Positions 33,208-46,520 of a stretch of DNA of 64,000 nt are shown piece after piece. Location: assembly GCF_000143415.4 (NCBI RefSeq), contig NW_003314270.1, positions 1,419,048 through 1,483,047 on the forward strand, read 5' to 3'. Positions within the stretch are counted from its first letter, which is position 1; every line of letters begins with the position of its first letter. The stretch is from Selaginella moellendorffii. Taxonomy: Eukaryota > Streptophyta > Lycopodiopsida > Selaginellales > Selaginellaceae. The translations under genes were made by a program, and so were the position numbers. The notes beneath the pieces were generated by a model that was not told where the DNA came from, made no database searches, and was given only the letters and a program-made list of their open reading frames with translations.

Positions 33208-34777
33208 GATTGCTCGCTTCTTATCGAAATTCCCCGGCCAAGAACAACCAAGAACAAGAGAGAGAAAGAGACAGAGAGACGAAAAAAGAGGGCAATTGCG
33301 AAGCCGATCGATGGATGGATTGCCCGCGCGCGCGCGCGCTACCGAATTCCCAATGCGGCTGCCAGATCCTGTGACTGGCGTGATGAATCCGCGGCCACTT
33401 TGGAGGAGATCGCAAGCAAAGTAGAAATGTAGTACCGCCTCCTCGGCGCGCACGGGACACGAAGAAGATCTCTGCCTTGCGACGAGGAAAGGCGCGCGCG
33501 CTGGGAAGGAATCCTGTGAGCGCAGATTTTCATGCCATTCTCCTCCTCCTCCTCGCCCTCCTCCTCCTCCTCTCTAGCTTTCCAAACGAAATATAAAAAC
33601 ACACAGCCGCCCACACAGGAGAAAGAACTCGTCAGTGGCAGCCGTTCGATGGGGCGCATCTACGGCGGAAATAGAAACTTCAAACTGTAGCCGTTGGATG
33701 GGGGCTAGGGCGGCCGCGTGGCGCCATCCCAGCCGCTGTCCAGTTCGCGGGCGGATGTCTTTGAAAAAATGGCTTCCGATCGTGGCACGACGTTTGTTCG
33801 TGTTTACTACGCTCTCAGGCTGTGGTCCATGACTTTGCTTGCTTGTTTTCTCGTGAGGATTGCGGCTTCTTATCTCTCGTCAGAGCTCCTCTCTAGACAT
33901 GGGCACCACTCTTTGGTCCCAGCGTGTTGGTCGCCAGCGTTCCAAAAATCCTGTTGCGGGGGACGAATTCACTCCTGCTGGGATGATCATACATGACAGC
34001 GGCGGGGCTCCAAATCATGCTGGAAGAGGAGAAAACACGCTTAGATCCTCGTCCGGGTCGAGAGAAAAACCACGCACTTACTCGTTTGTTGCGTTGCGAG
34101 ATACAGTCTTGCAGCACGGATGCTTGGAGCGACTCGAGACAGTTGCGAGAGCTGGTGCTTGTTACCGGGACGCTTTCGTTGTGCAGGGAAGAATCGTTGT
34201 TAGCCACAGCCATCGACAGTTCGGTCCCACGCCAAGTGGGATTTTCTTTTCGGCTTGGAAAGAGGCGGCTTCTTCTCGCTTCTTATCTTCGCTTTCTTTG
34301 CAGAAGACCGATTGATTGGAACTGCACAGGAACCAAGAAAAACTAGAGAGGTTAGTCCCTTTGTTTTTTCTTGGGACGGGTACAATGTCTAAATCTTACT
34401 GCGGAGTGACCTCTGCCACTTTGCCTGCTGCACGGTCGAAGAATAATTTTGTTTTCTCTGCAGATAAAATACCAACGTTAGGTGCTGCATCAGCGTACCG
34501 ATGGAGAAGAGAGAAAAACGAAACAAAAAAGAGAAAAGCCGCCTTACAATACAGCCTACGGGTCGCAAGGCACCATGAGCTTTGGCGAGAGCTAAAAGAT
34601 GATCCAAAGACCACGAGATGGAGATTCTTCGCCTTCCCTTGAATATTTTACGAGTTTTCAACACGTAATCCCGTTGACGTCAGGCTCGTCCGACAAAAAT
34701 CGCACTGCAGCATAAACAAAACAAAGAAGTTACGAGTAAGAAAGCGAAGCAAGAACTCACCAGTGTGATTGACTGAG
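33208..34777. other. LRX promoter side and gene-free stretch
   Basis: A GC dinucleotide run (about 33328-33342) and a pyrimidine-rich CTC/TCC microsatellite (33538-33575) lie upstream of the LRX start. Open stretches at 33718-34350 on both strands have no recognisable domain. Nothing else was identified before the CRM gene stop at 34778. Confidence 0.45.
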
Positions 34778-37700
34778 TTACAACTCGTCCACTATAGCCG
34801 GACGCGGCTTCTCTTGATCCTGGCTGTTATATACACTCCAGACTTCATCATCGCTTTCCTCACCAGTGCTGTAAGCCGATTCCTCCTCGGCCTTCCTGTA
34901 GCTGTAGTTGGGAGCCGAGTTATCTGCATGATCCCTTCCAAAGTCAGCCTCGCCGCTGCAGAAGTCAGCTTCATCGCTGTAATCCTCTTCAGAGCTCTCG
35001 TCGTCACTACTAGATTCAGGCTCGGAAACTTCCCCTGCAGTCTCATCTCCACTATCATTTGCCAAGTCGCCTTCCATGTCCGTGTTTGATTCTTCGCGAC
35101 TTTCATCCGCAAAAGCATAATCCGTTCCGTCTTCTTCTTTAACCGCTGCGACCAGATCGGCGGACAGATCCTCGTCCATGTACGCTGGGTGCTTCGTTCC
35201 TTCGGGCCACCCACGATAGAATATCAATTTATGCTTCTCTTGGCATACAAAGGCTGCTCCCGTACCATCCTGCAGAAAAAAGAAGTGCTTAAAGATTGGC
35301 ACAAGGACAAAGTTGTGGCTAGTTACCTCGATAAGCTTTACCAGCTCTTGGACAGATGTTCCTAAAGCACGACCTTTCATCCCAATCTTTACCAGCGCAC
35401 GTTTCTTTAGGAAAATCCTGATTGATGTTATAAGGCCGCCAACGAGATTACACTTCCCTGTATCACGAAATTAATAAACCAAAGCGTAGCTTTCAACGAC
35501 CGTCCTTACCAATATGAAAATGCGAAGGCTTTCCCATCAGTAGCGCCCGCTTCCGCAGTATCAACCTCTCTCTGTTAGAGAGAGGTTCCGCCCGAAGAAT
35601 CGGACCAAGATCAAGATGCCTCGACCTTTGGTATCGTTTTAATGGCGGCGCGACAGGCATTTCAGCCTGAGTGGCGCCTTTCGTCGACAAAAGCTGAACT
35701 GCCTTGTCATCACTGTTGTCGTCTTGGACGTCGGCGTCACTTGCATCTTCATCAGACCCAGCATCTTCATCAGACTCGCTTTCGTCAGCTTTAGCCTTTT
35801 CCTGTGAATGAAGCCATCGGTGACAACACTTTGAGAGAAGCTAGATCATACCAGAATATAACCCAGTGATCGAATGTCATGCTCCAAGCTTAAAATGTAG
35901 CGAGACAAAGACTGTCGCAGTTACAAGAAAATCAAGATTGGCAAGCCAGTATAGCAGTTGACAACAAACCTCTCGTCGTTGAGTTTCCGTATATCTTGCT
36001 AAGGCCTTTCTTTTCGTCAGAAGATTGTGCGGCCTAAGCTCCTCTGGCCGTCTGTAATTTTTCCCACGATAGTACAAAAACACCTGTCCTTTGGAGACTG
36101 GATATATGCCAATAAGAATGCCTCCACTTTCGCATTCGATCATTTTCGCGGTATCCTCAATGTCCATTCTGTCCTTTCCCTTGTACACCACTTTCACGAG
36201 TTCTCTGTATTTCCAATGCAGATGCATGTTCTCAATAATGCCAGAGTAGACTCCTCGCCGTCCTGTTTACGCACTGAATCAGCGAACACAGAAGATAATT
36301 CCAGAAGACTTACCTAGCAAAAGAAATGCTTTCATCTTAAGCCCGACTCTTTGCAGGGTGTAGCGTTCTTCTTCCGTAATCGTTTCGCGGTCTTCTGAAG
36401 GCTCACGCGGCTTCATAAGCTTCTCAACTTTAGACAGTGCTTCCTCTGCCTTTTCCTTCTTACGAATGGCCTACAACAAATACCGCACTATGACCAAAGA
36501 ACATAAAGAAAACGAAGCTACTTACAATGTCGAGCCGCCTCTCTATCCGTCTTGCTCTGGCTGCTCTGGCAGCTTTCATAACGATCGCTCTGCGTTTCTC
36601 CTCTTCTTGGTTCTTAATCCACTCCTTGAGCTTAATATCTGCTTCTGTTTCCTGTGGCCTTTGTTCAACGTGGACTATCTTCTCGGTAACTTTTCCCGTA
36701 GGCAGCATTCTTGCTTTGTCTTCAACGTCTTTGTTTGCAAAAGACATGGCTTCTCGCTCTTCAAATGCAGCAGCAATTGGAGCAGGAAGAAAATCTTTTC
36801 CTCTGTAAAATATCATGTGGGTTTTCTCTCTTCCAAGAAGTACACACCCTGTAAGCCGCTGCATCAACCAAAAAAAAAAGTGTAAGATGAGACTTCAGGA
36901 ACTCTACCGTGCTGACTTACAAAAGCGAATTGACAACCTTAAGTTCGTCAGCCATTTTTGCGTTGTCTGTACTTTGAACGCTTTGCTTGATCGCAACCTT
37001 GGTGATTTCTGTCTTTTCCCACAACTTCACCATTGCCTTGGCCAGACCCTGGAGCCCCTTATTTCTTGCTACAAAAACGAAAAAAAAAAACCATCAGAGA
37101 GAGGGAGAGAAAAAGAAGAAAACAAAAGAGCTTACAAATAACAAACTGCGGTGGCATTTGTCTTGCAAGCCGCACCAGATTCGTAAACTCCTTATCGCTA
37201 AGCTTGGGTTCCATCCCATATGGCAAAAGTCGATATGGTGACTTGAAGTTATGATCGATTGCAGGCAACTTATCCCCATCAACTGGCACGGGTCTATCAC
37301 CTTTCCAGTCTGCATATCTCGGACCAAGCTCGGCCAACAATCGATCCATCTGCATCTCGTACTCCGCCTCGATGAACGGAATGTGGTTCACGAACTCCTT
37401 GAACTGTGTATCGATGCCTAGCAACTCTCCCGATACGTGTGACTTTTCTGGTTTCTCCACACTTTCTTTCGGTTTCGACACGCTTTCGGTTGGAATCCAT
37501 CGTTCCTTGGGAGGACCAGCGTAGTCTTTCCCACGATAGATCACGAGCGCAGTTCCAGCTCGCCAGATTACCAAGCCTCCTGTTCTTTTCTGTAATAAAG
37601 GAAAAACAAATCAGGCCAATTGTGAGGATAAAAGAAAGGTACTTACCTCCAACTCCTCATGTACTTTCCTCATGTTCATGGCCACCTCTTGGTCACACTT

Positions 37701-38688
37701 CAGCTTGACAATCTCACTGGTTCTCCATTTCTGGTGAATCGCTTGCACAACGTTGCGGGTGATGCCGAGCTTCTTCACTTTAATCCGCTCCTTTGTGTGG
37801 ATAATCATCGTTCTCAACCTCCTAAGCTCGGCATCCGGAAGCACGAGCTCGGCAAGCGATGGTGGTCTCACTCTTCGCTGCGGCTGTTCTTCTTCTCCAG
37901 ACAGAGCCTTCGAAAAATCCTCCATTTCCCACGGAAACTTTGGAGCAGGCTTTGGCGGCTCCTCCAAAACCATTGCTGGCAAGTTGGCGTTCCATGTCTG
38001 TGATGGAAACGTAGACAACATGGAGCTTTCGCCAGGAGGAGTGATTGCTGGACCAACTAGCCGGTTCACTAGATTCCCAATCCTGGATTCGTTCCTCTGG
38101 GGAACGATGTCTCTCTGGGGAGCTTTTATCCTGCGTAAGTTGTCAGCGATCTGCGACACTGCGGAAGAGTCTCTCGTGGATTCGGCTACCTCGTGCTGTT
38201 GAAACTGCTCGTAAGAAGTTATTAGCGGGGGATTCGTGCTGGTTTGGTTGTATCCAAGCGGATACCCAGAGATCGTCGAGAGAACCGGATCCTTCCTCCG
38301 CCAGGTTCTCTCGTCCACTCGCGGCTGCTGCTCATCGGCATGCGTCCATGGAGCCTTGTACTTGAGAGGATTCCACGATGCATCAATTCGGTCCTTCTCA
38401 TCCTTCCTCCTGTCATAGCTGCCCTGCTGCTCCTCCTCGTATTCCAGACCATCTAGGGCGGCTATCCAAGCGGATTCTTGCGAGCTATCAGCTACATTGC
38501 TCCCGTTTTGCAATGCCGCGATGCAAGAACTCGATCCTGCGAGCCTGCTGAATCGTCAGGAAATGCCGGTCAGAGCCGAGAGAATTCTACCTCGCACAGT
38601 GCTGGCAGCTCACGCCCGACGATCGCCGCGGCCTGGGGCGTCCAATGCGGCATGGATTCGGCGCCAGCCCCCACGACAGTGTCGCCAT
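34778..38688 (-). CDS. CFM2: Chloroplast group II intron splicing factor with four CRM domains (CFM2-like)
   Basis: Multi-exon minus-strand gene. I place the start at 38688: the first exon [20 protein letters not shown] ends with two spare bases that join the next exon in frame as SRLAGSSSC, giving a Ser/Arg-rich transit peptide. Four CRM domains are visible: [17 protein letters not shown] to [24 protein letters not shown] to [26 protein letters not shown] to LYYRGKNY; and [17 protein letters not shown] to LIFYRGW. Four domains is the CFM2 arrangement (CRS1 and CFM3 have three). CFM2 promotes splicing of several plastid introns. The C-terminus is strongly acidic ([15 protein letters not shown]). 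Start is 80 bp from a small plus-strand ORF. Confidence 0.88.
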
Positions 38689-38768
38689 AGTGGATAAACC
38701 CTAAAATATCACAGAGTCCCTTCTGCCCTAATTTTCTGGGCGATGGCGTCGTGATCCACCGGGCAAAG

Positions 38769-38957
38769 ATGTTCTCGGCGCTCAAGATGTTTCGGCTGGC
38801 TCGATTTGGATCCGCCCATCTCCTAATGCGCGGCCGTAGCTTGTTCTTGGGCTTGGACAGGCAGAGCCTCTTGTCGTGGATTCACTCCTTCGTCAGGGTA
38901 TGTTGCCTGGGGATTGTTTGTATGAATCCAGCGTCTGCCTCGCTGCTGAGCCAGTGA
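38769..38957 (+). CDS. Small basic ORF, possibly organelle-targeted, unknown
   Basis: Open frame of 62 residues starting MFSALKMFRLARFGSAHLLM, with Arg, Leu and Ser-rich composition lacking acidic residues, as in mitochondrial presequences. A potential splice donor (AGGGTATGT) near 38897 may mean this is only a first exon. It lies between the divergent CFM2 and aminodeoxychorismate synthase starts. No family recognised; could be chance. Confidence 0.3.
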   Translation: MFSALKMFRLARFGSAHLLMRGRSLFLGLDRQSLLSWIHSFVRVCCLGIVCMNPASASLLSQ

Positions 38958-39307
38958 AGAACACGCAAGAACAAGATCATTTGTAAATAGGGAGGGATAG
39001 AATGGCAAAATGGGGGCACAAATGGATGCCGTCACAAAGATTTTGCGTTGCCGATCGTCCCGCATTGTAATTTGATCCTCAATCACCCCATAAGTTTCTT
39101 CTTTCATTTCTCTCTCGTTTCAAGCTCTTGCAAGAAGAAAATCGAATAGAAAGATTCGCGCTAAGATTCTCGTTTTGACTGGCTGGTCAACCTGGTAGTG
39201 CCGCCTGCGGTTTCCTTGTACGGAGAATATTTCCCAAGTGAGAAAGGAAAGTTTTATTACTCAAATAGAACACGACATTCTTTCACCCCTGTTTTTAGGG
39301 TTTTAGA

Positions 39308-42300
39308 ATGCGCGCTCTTGTATTGCCGCCTTCTCAGGGGCCATCGCCATTCTTTCCCTCGACACGGCGCGCCGATCGCATTGGCGATGGAAGGCTGTCA
39401 TGCGCCAGAATCGGATTCTCGGAGTACGCCGACAAGGTAATCTTCTCGCGTTCTTTGGAATTTCACGCGTGGATCAACGCCTCGCCAGGAGGAATGCAAG
39501 CTGCCTGGCGAGCTCGTGGCGCAGCTCAAAGCGGAGCGAGCGGAAACTCTCAATGGTGCTTCGCTTCCAAGGTACTCCGGGTAAATGGATTGATCTGGTA
39601 GTGACGATTATGATGGCAGGAACTTTAAAGCGACAGAAGGCGTTTTTCAGCAAGGACGTCCACAGGAACCGGATAACAAATTATCACGGTCGCTTAGAAC
39701 TTTGATACTAGACAACTACGATAGCTACACTTACAATCTCTTTCAGTTGCTTTCGATAGTGAACGGAGGTAAGAACTTGGAACTTGAAAGTGCTCTCATT
39801 CACGAAAGATTGTCTATCTTTGCAGTGGCTCCCGTCGTGCTGAAAAACGATGAGTTAACATTCCGTGAGCTCCAGCGCGTCCTATACGAGTTTGACAACG
39901 TTGTCATATCACCTGGTCCTGGATCGCCGGATCGTTCTTCTGATATAGGTTCTTTTGTTTTGTGACTTTCTTGCTCGGCTTTAGCTTTCTTATGGTCCAG
40001 GTGTTTGTGTGCGGCTTTTGCAAGAATGTCATGACATTCCCATTTTGGGAGTTTGCATGGGACATCAGGTTTTTATTATTTCTTCTGCTGGTTTCGCTCT
40101 CTTGGTAAACAGACTTATCTTCAGGCTTTGGGATATGCACACGGAATGAGAATTATACACGCACCAGAGCCAGTTCATGGGCGTTTGAGGTTTTTCTTAT
40201 TCATTTATAGAGTTTCGGTATCGTTATTTGTTTGGCTTGCTTTGTAGTGCTATTCAACATACACACCATCCACTTTTCAGAAACATTCCTTCCGGTTCCG
40301 GTTTTAAGGTAGCTCGCGAAGTTTTCTGCGTTTTTATGTTGTACAGTCCTCTGGCAGGTCGTAAGGTACCATTCGTTGATATTAGAGAGTGCTTCTCTTC
40401 CTTCGAGTTTGATCCCTACTGCGTGGACATTGTCTGAGAAGCCTGTTCCGTGTGGCCGAACAGTAGAGGAACGTAGGAGCTTGTTGGAAACAGATGAAAC
40501 TTTTGAGGCTACTTATCACTCAAATAGTTTGCTGATGGGCGTTTCACATAAAAAATGGCCGCATCATGGAGTCCAGGTAAATTTTATTATCCTGTTCTCT
40601 TTATTGACCACATTGTTGTTTTAGTTCCATCCAGAGAGTATTGCTACTATACATGGAAGGCAACTTTTGGAGAACTTCGCTGAAATCACACGCTGCTTTT
40701 TGAGAGCAAATTCACGGGTATGTGTTTGTGTTTCTAGACGAGCTTAATTCGGTTCAAGTGGCAGACTTTTTGTGTAGGTTCGAGCAACCACCGGTGCCTT
40801 GGGAAGGATCGCGGAGACGTTCAAGCCTGTTGCGCGTGTCCCTTTAAGGCTTTGTTTTAAAAAACTTCGAAGCCTTGAAACTGCTGTTGGCGGATCCGAG
40901 AATATCTTTCGTGTAGTTTATGGCCGGAACTCAGTTGAGAACACTTTCTGGCTGGACAGCGCCACTGCGGACAAGGTTGCTTATGGTTCGACGTCTTTCT
41001 TCCACTAAAAGACTCTTTTATCATTCCAGAATAGATGCAGATTTTCTTACATGGGCGGGAAGGGTGGTTGTTTGTGGCAAAAGATCACATATTGCCTGTC
41101 AAACGACTCGTAAGTTTCTTACTTTTTAACTGCATGAATTTTTCATGGTGTGTTTACAGAAGCCGAGGTGTTCTACGAGTTGAAGATGTAAATGGTGATG
41201 TGTTTCAGAAAGCGCTGTGCGACGGCTTCTTTGAGTTTATGAACAAGGTGTGACGATTTCTATGTATAACTTCATCTCTCTTTTTTTTTCTCTCCAGGAA
41301 ACACAACGCTACAGCTGCAGAAAAGAGGATTACCAGCAGCTGCCTTTTGAATTTGTTGGTGGTTTCGTTGGCTATCTTGGGTAAGCAAAATATTCTTCTT
41401 TCCATTTCGAAAACATTACATAGGCCTTCAACAGATACGAGTTGAAATGTGAATGTGGTCCGTTATCCAATCGTCACAAATCCTCTGTTCCGGATGCTGC
41501 ATTTTTTAAGGCCGATCGTTTCATTTCTATAGACCACTTGACTGGCGATGTTTATACAGTTGCTGTACATGAAGAAACCAGAGAATCCACTGAAGCTGCG
41601 GTATCTTGGGTCGAACAAACAGCCGAGAAAATTGCTGGTCTAAGTTCCATAAGAGATAACTCGAAGTGTGAGAAAAAATATCCGGAGCACTCGAACAACC
41701 TAACAATCACAGAAAACTTCACTCTGTCGAGAACGAAAGACGAGTACATGGACGACGTTGAAAGGTGTCTCAAGTACATTGCCGATGGGGAAAGCTACGA
41801 GGTTTGCTTGACGGCGCAAATGAAGAGAAGAGCACTCTTCCGAGATCCACTCGAGCTGTACTCCGTGTTACGCAGAACAAATCCGGCACCTTATGCTTCG
41901 TGGCTACACTTTGGCGACGAAGGCCCGTGTGTTTGCTCGTCATCGCCGGAGAGGTTCCTCCAACTCGACAGGACTGGGACTCTAGAAGCAAAGCCGATCA
42001 AAGGAACAGTTCCTCGCGGGAAGTCATCTCTGGAAGACGAGATGCTACGATCGCAACTCCGAGAAAGGTACATACTCTTTGACGATCTCTACGTGAACTT
42101 TGGGTCGTTGTGCAGCGAGAAGGACCAGGCCGAGAATCTCATGATCGTGGACCTCCTACGCAATGATCTCGGTCGCGTTTGCACCGCGGGCTCGGTCCAC
42201 GTCCCACATCTGATGGCGGTGGAAACATACTCCACGGTTCACACCCTCGTGAGCACCGTGCGAGGCAAGAAGAGGGCCGACGTGACACCGATCGACTGCG

Positions 42301-42614
42301 TAAAGGCTGCGTTTCCAGGCGGCTCCATGACGGGAGCCCCGAAACTGAGAACGATGGAGATCCTGGACGCCGTGGAGACTTGCCCGAGGGGAGTTTACTC
42401 GGGCGCCATTGGGTTCTTCTCGTTCAGCTCCTCGTTTGATCTCAGCATTGTCATCCGGACGCTGGTGATCCAGGGGGGAGAGATCTCTCTGGGCGCTGGA
42501 GGAGCCATCGTCGCGCTCTCGGATCCGGAGAGCGAGTACGAGGAGATGCTGCTCAAGGCGAGAGCGCCCACCAGAGCAGTGGAGATCGCGAGCGAGGGAA
42601 TGGGAGAAAATTGA
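39308..42614 (+). CDS. ADCS: Aminodeoxychorismate synthase, plastid PabA-PabB fusion
   Basis: ADCS makes 4-amino-4-deoxychorismate from chorismate and glutamine, the first step to p-aminobenzoate and folate in plastids. Many short exons; the start at 39308 gives a transit-peptide-like N-terminus ([20 protein letters not shown]). The amidotransferase half has [25 protein letters not shown], the catalytic Cys in [11 protein letters not shown] and the His-Glu pair in HGVQFHPES. The PabB half has [20 protein letters not shown], the Lys-containing PIKGTVPRG (PabB rather than TrpE), [30 protein letters not shown] and the [11 protein letters not shown] end. A 48-nt stretch 42068-42115 is a GT-AG intron that is also an open, in-frame insertion. 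THO5 starts 76 bp after the stop. Confidence 0.92.
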
Positions 42615-42690
42615 ATTTGAATTTATTCCTGGATATAGGGTGAATCTAATCTGATTCTTTGTAAGATTCCTTTTTCTAGGGCTTTAGGCA

Positions 42691-45313
42691 ATGGCGTACG
42701 AGCTCCTGGCGCAGGCTCGCGGCGACGTCGAGGATGCGCTCGCTAGGATGCTGCACGCCAAGAAAGCCGGCACGGCAAGAGTGGAGCTTCCGGAGCTCAC
42801 GACGGCGGCATCGATTCTCCTGCTCAACTTGCGCCAGGTGAGAATTTGCCTTCTCCTTCTCTTGATAAGTCGCAATGTGGATTCTTGTAGATAAATCGAG
42901 TGATTCTTCAAGAGGAGGACAGAGTCAAGGTCGAGACCGAGGCCGCCAAGAGTCCGCTGGATCGGACTACGCTCCAGCTCCATAATCTGCTCTACGAGAA
43001 GAACCATTACCTCAAGGCGATTAAGACCTGTAAGGATTTCAAGTCGAAATATCCCGACATAGAGCTCGTGCCCGAGGAAGAGTTCTTCCGGGATGCGCCG
43101 GAGGAGCTCCTGTCTGATCCTGCCATCAAGAATGATCCACACAAGCTTATGCTGCAGCGTCTCAACTTTGAGATGCATCAGGTAAGGAAGTTTTCGCATT
43201 GTTTTCTTTCTCTTAACTTGGTTCTCTTTTCAGAGAAAGCAACTATGCAAGCAGCGGGAACTACTAGAAGCTCGCAAGAAAATGCTGCAAGAGAACATTG
43301 CAAACCGGAAGAAATTCCTCTCGAGCTTGCCATCCCAACTCAAGGCTCTCAAAAAGGCTTCTTTGCCTGTCCAACAACACCTTGGGATCTTGCATACCAA
43401 GCGCCTGAAGCAGCATCAGCTTGCGGACTTGCTTCCTTCTCCTCTTTATATACTTTACGTGCAGCTCATGTCGTATAAAGAGGCCTTTGGAGAGCCGATT
43501 GACGTCGAGATCATGGGAAGCGCTAAAGAAGCTCAAGCATTCTTGAAGCAAAGTACAAACCGAGAATCAGGTTATTTTTAACATCTTTTGTTTTCTTTCA
43601 GAAGCTAATGACTTGTAACTACAGGTCCTGGGTCTTTCGATGAGCAACACAAAGCAGACGATGAAGTACTGGATGATGATGACGAGTCTCAACGCCGGAG
43701 GAAAAGAACTAAGAGAACGCATGATGTGGAAGCTGCTGCTGATGCGGGCGTACTGCACGCCCATCCCCTGTCAGTCATTCTCCAGATCTATGACGATGAC
43801 GATCGAGGAGGGGAGAAAGCCGCTAAGCTACTTACTCTCAAATTCGAGTATCTCCCCAGGTTAAACGTCGTTTGTGCTGGAGTTGAAGGACATCAAGATA
43901 GTGATGTTCATCTCCTTGCCAACCTTTTCCCCGACGATGCAGGAGTCACCTTGCCGAACCAGGTAGAAGTTTTGTTTTGGTAAGTTTATTCTGGCTGACC
44001 ATTGCACTTTCTCTCAGGCCGGAAAAATTCTTGCTGAAAATAAGCTGGTGGAGGACCCAAAACGAACATCAAGATGGTATAAGTGGGCTCAACATTTGGC
44101 AGGCATTGACTTCCTCTCTGAGACGCCACAATATCTATGTCATCAGGAGACAGCAGAGGTTATCAAGACGTCCATATCCTCTGGGCTAGCCGTCTACAGG
44201 CAACAGCATCGCGTGCAAACTGTTTTGCAGCAACTTCGGAACAGAAAGAAGTCCCAGCTGGCCTTAAAGTGAGTTCTAGAAGGTGTGTGTCGCGTTTTCT
44301 TTTGTGATCTCTAGAACTCTTTGTTTGTATGCAGGGGCCAACTTGACTCGTTGGAAAAATTGGCTATTCCGCCTCTCAAGTTCAAGGCCGTGCATTGGGC
44401 AACTCATGTACCAAAATGCCTGCTCAAGCGCTGGACGCAAGCGTCCGTCGTGGAGACACTGGCACTGGAAAGTGAAGCTGGTAGAGAGGATGGCGAGCTT
44501 CCTCCAGCCGCTATATCGAAGCCGGCGTCTTCAAACGAAAAAGGAGCCAGCTCAAAGAAGAGCGCTCGCTTTGAGGCTCCGGAAGCTCAGCTCGCGGCCC
44601 CAAGGCAAGATGCACTACAACCACGGCAAATCGATCTCGAGCTGTCGATCTATTCTTCGGCCGAGTTTGCGGACGAAGAAATGGAGGAGTGTGAGCCGAA
44701 TGTCCCGGAAGAAAAGGAGGTAGATCTGAGCTGCTCCAAGCAGAACTGGAAGGATTATGGCTCTCGTGCTTTCAATGCTGTACTAAGGAGAGACGACGAT
44801 GCTTCAGGACGGGCGTTTGAGCTCGAAGCACAGGTAGACGTTTTTCCTTTTGTTTCGTTTCTTTCTTATGACAATGGTTGTTTTTTCCCTTAGGTGACGA
44901 TAGCTATGGACTACCCCGCGCGTCCTCCACTTTTCCAGCTGCGGCTCTTGTCCGGAAGCACTCAATGCTTTCATCATCCTCCTTCCGCAGGGGTATTGGA
45001 CGTGACGGAAGCACGCATTCAAGGCTCGGACTGGTTCAATGAGCTACGCGCAATGGAAGGCAAGGTAGCTCTCGTTTTCTTTTCTTGCTCCATCGCCAAT
45101 GTGATCCCTGGATTTGTTTCGCAGATAAACTGCCAGGTTTTGGAGAAGCTCCCAGAATGGGAAGAAGACAGCGTCCTAGCGCATCAAATGGCGCTCTTGG
45201 CCTATCTCTTTGACACCGAGGTTGATGGAGAGCTGGCGAGCAGCCTAAGAAGGATGGATAGCACGACGCGATTGCATCGAGGTAGAGACAGGAGAATCGA
45301 TCTCAATCTGTAA
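42691..45313 (+). CDS. THO5: THO complex subunit 5
   Basis: About nine exons from the ATG at 42691. THO5 is a coiled-coil core subunit of THO/TREX, pairing with THO7 and acting in mRNA export and siRNA biogenesis. Family matches: ASILLLNLRQINRVILQEED, LQLHNLLYEKNHYLKAI, CKDFKSKYPDIELVPEEEFF, RLNFEMHQRKQLCKQRELLE, QHLGILHTKRLKQHQLADLL, LPSPLYILYVQLMSYKEAF, HPLSVILQIYDD, and YPARPPLFQLRLLSG in the C-terminal RWD-like part. All joins keep frame, with introns of about 50-100 bp. A broken partial copy lies at 46790-48300. Confidence 0.92.
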
Positions 45314-46520
45314 TCCAACAACAACAGCTATTTGCTCGAGGGTGGCAAGGAGCTCATCGCGGAGGTTTGTCGTTGCGATGAGGTACACGCAAAGTCGTAA
45401 ATTGCTGGAGAAAGAGCTGAAAGCGCATTTTGCTCAAATCTTTGCCAAGAAGAATCGACAGTATTGTCAAGTCAAAAACTATTCACAATTATTTAACGTA
45501 GATTGGGTTTGTTTAATTCAAGGTAATGGAGTTAAAGCTCATGGCTGACAATTTTTACTTGGAGCTGAGGAGAGAGATGTGAAGGTGAAAGTGAGGTGAT
45601 GGGTAATAGATCTAAAGTGGTGATTGGTGCTTGAGAAGGTACTCAAACTTTTGGTGATTGAGATGGTGATTATTTGAGTTACTGGACTCCGTAGTCCCGA
45701 GGATAAACCTCATGCGAATGAGGCAAATGAGAAGCAGTGAAGCCATAGATGGAATGAAATCACTCGTTGGAGGCTTGGCAAGATCACTGGGAATGGAAAC
45801 CAGCTCGCTTCCTTTTTCTGAATGGGTTTCTAGCTCTTTAGCTCACGTACCTGAAAATCCAAACGCGGTCTCCACGTTGCACGGGGCTTTTTTGTAACCT
45901 TTGGTAGCGATGTTCGTTTCATTACCCTGACCATCCTGCAACAACCAGGAAACGGGTGAAAGCTTTGTGACCTCTCATCTGGTACTCGGGAAAATTATCC
46001 AGCCAACCGAGAAGCCAACTTAGCGTGTTCAATGAGGTAAGCTCTAGTTGCCTGTTATCCTGTGCGTGACTTGGACCTTCAATGGGCTCTCCCTGGCTTA
46101 AACTGGCTTTTCTCTGCGAAGTAGTAGATGCCGGCGCGCCACAACACGATGGACAAGCACGCATCCGAGACATTTGAGATAAGCAAGGCAAAGTTAAGGT
46201 AAACACGAGAACGACGACGACGACTGGACCAAGCTTGGGAAGGACACTCTGAATGGATTGGAATGAGTGAATGAATGAGCTAGCGCGCACGCAGAGAGAC
46301 AGGACAATCAATCACCCGATTTCACGAACTTCGTGTGCATGGGCTGTAGAAAATCACTGCTGATGCTGCCGCTTCTTTGCCACATCTCTCCTCTGTATGG
46401 TATTTAGATCCTGTGCCTCCGAGAGCACAATGCACATTCCCGGACACGCAAAAGGTAAATAGATGATTTGTACCAGGGTTTAGGGTTTTTCGGTGGCCCA
46501 TTTTTCAGGGTGTCTAAATT
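45314..46520. other. Gene-free stretch
   Basis: Short open frames only. A minus-strand frame at 45922-46311 has a hydrophobic run (LGPVVVVVLVFTLTLPCLS) and several Cys but lacks an upstream ATG and a recognised family. Around 45712-45897 a plus-strand frame of about 60 codons is also unassigned. Confidence 0.35.

Noticed and set aside
33718-34350. Overlapping open frames of up to 150 codons on both strands
   Set aside because: No domain, no splice structure, and frames on both strands are similarly open; treated as chance.
38570-38664. MPHWTPQ... as the start of the CRM protein
   Set aside because: It ends in the wrong phase for the next exon; the ATG at 38688 in another frame joins in phase and gives a transit peptide.
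45922-46311. Possible secreted Cys-containing small protein on the minus strand
   Set aside because: The hydrophobic part has no upstream ATG in frame and no family match.
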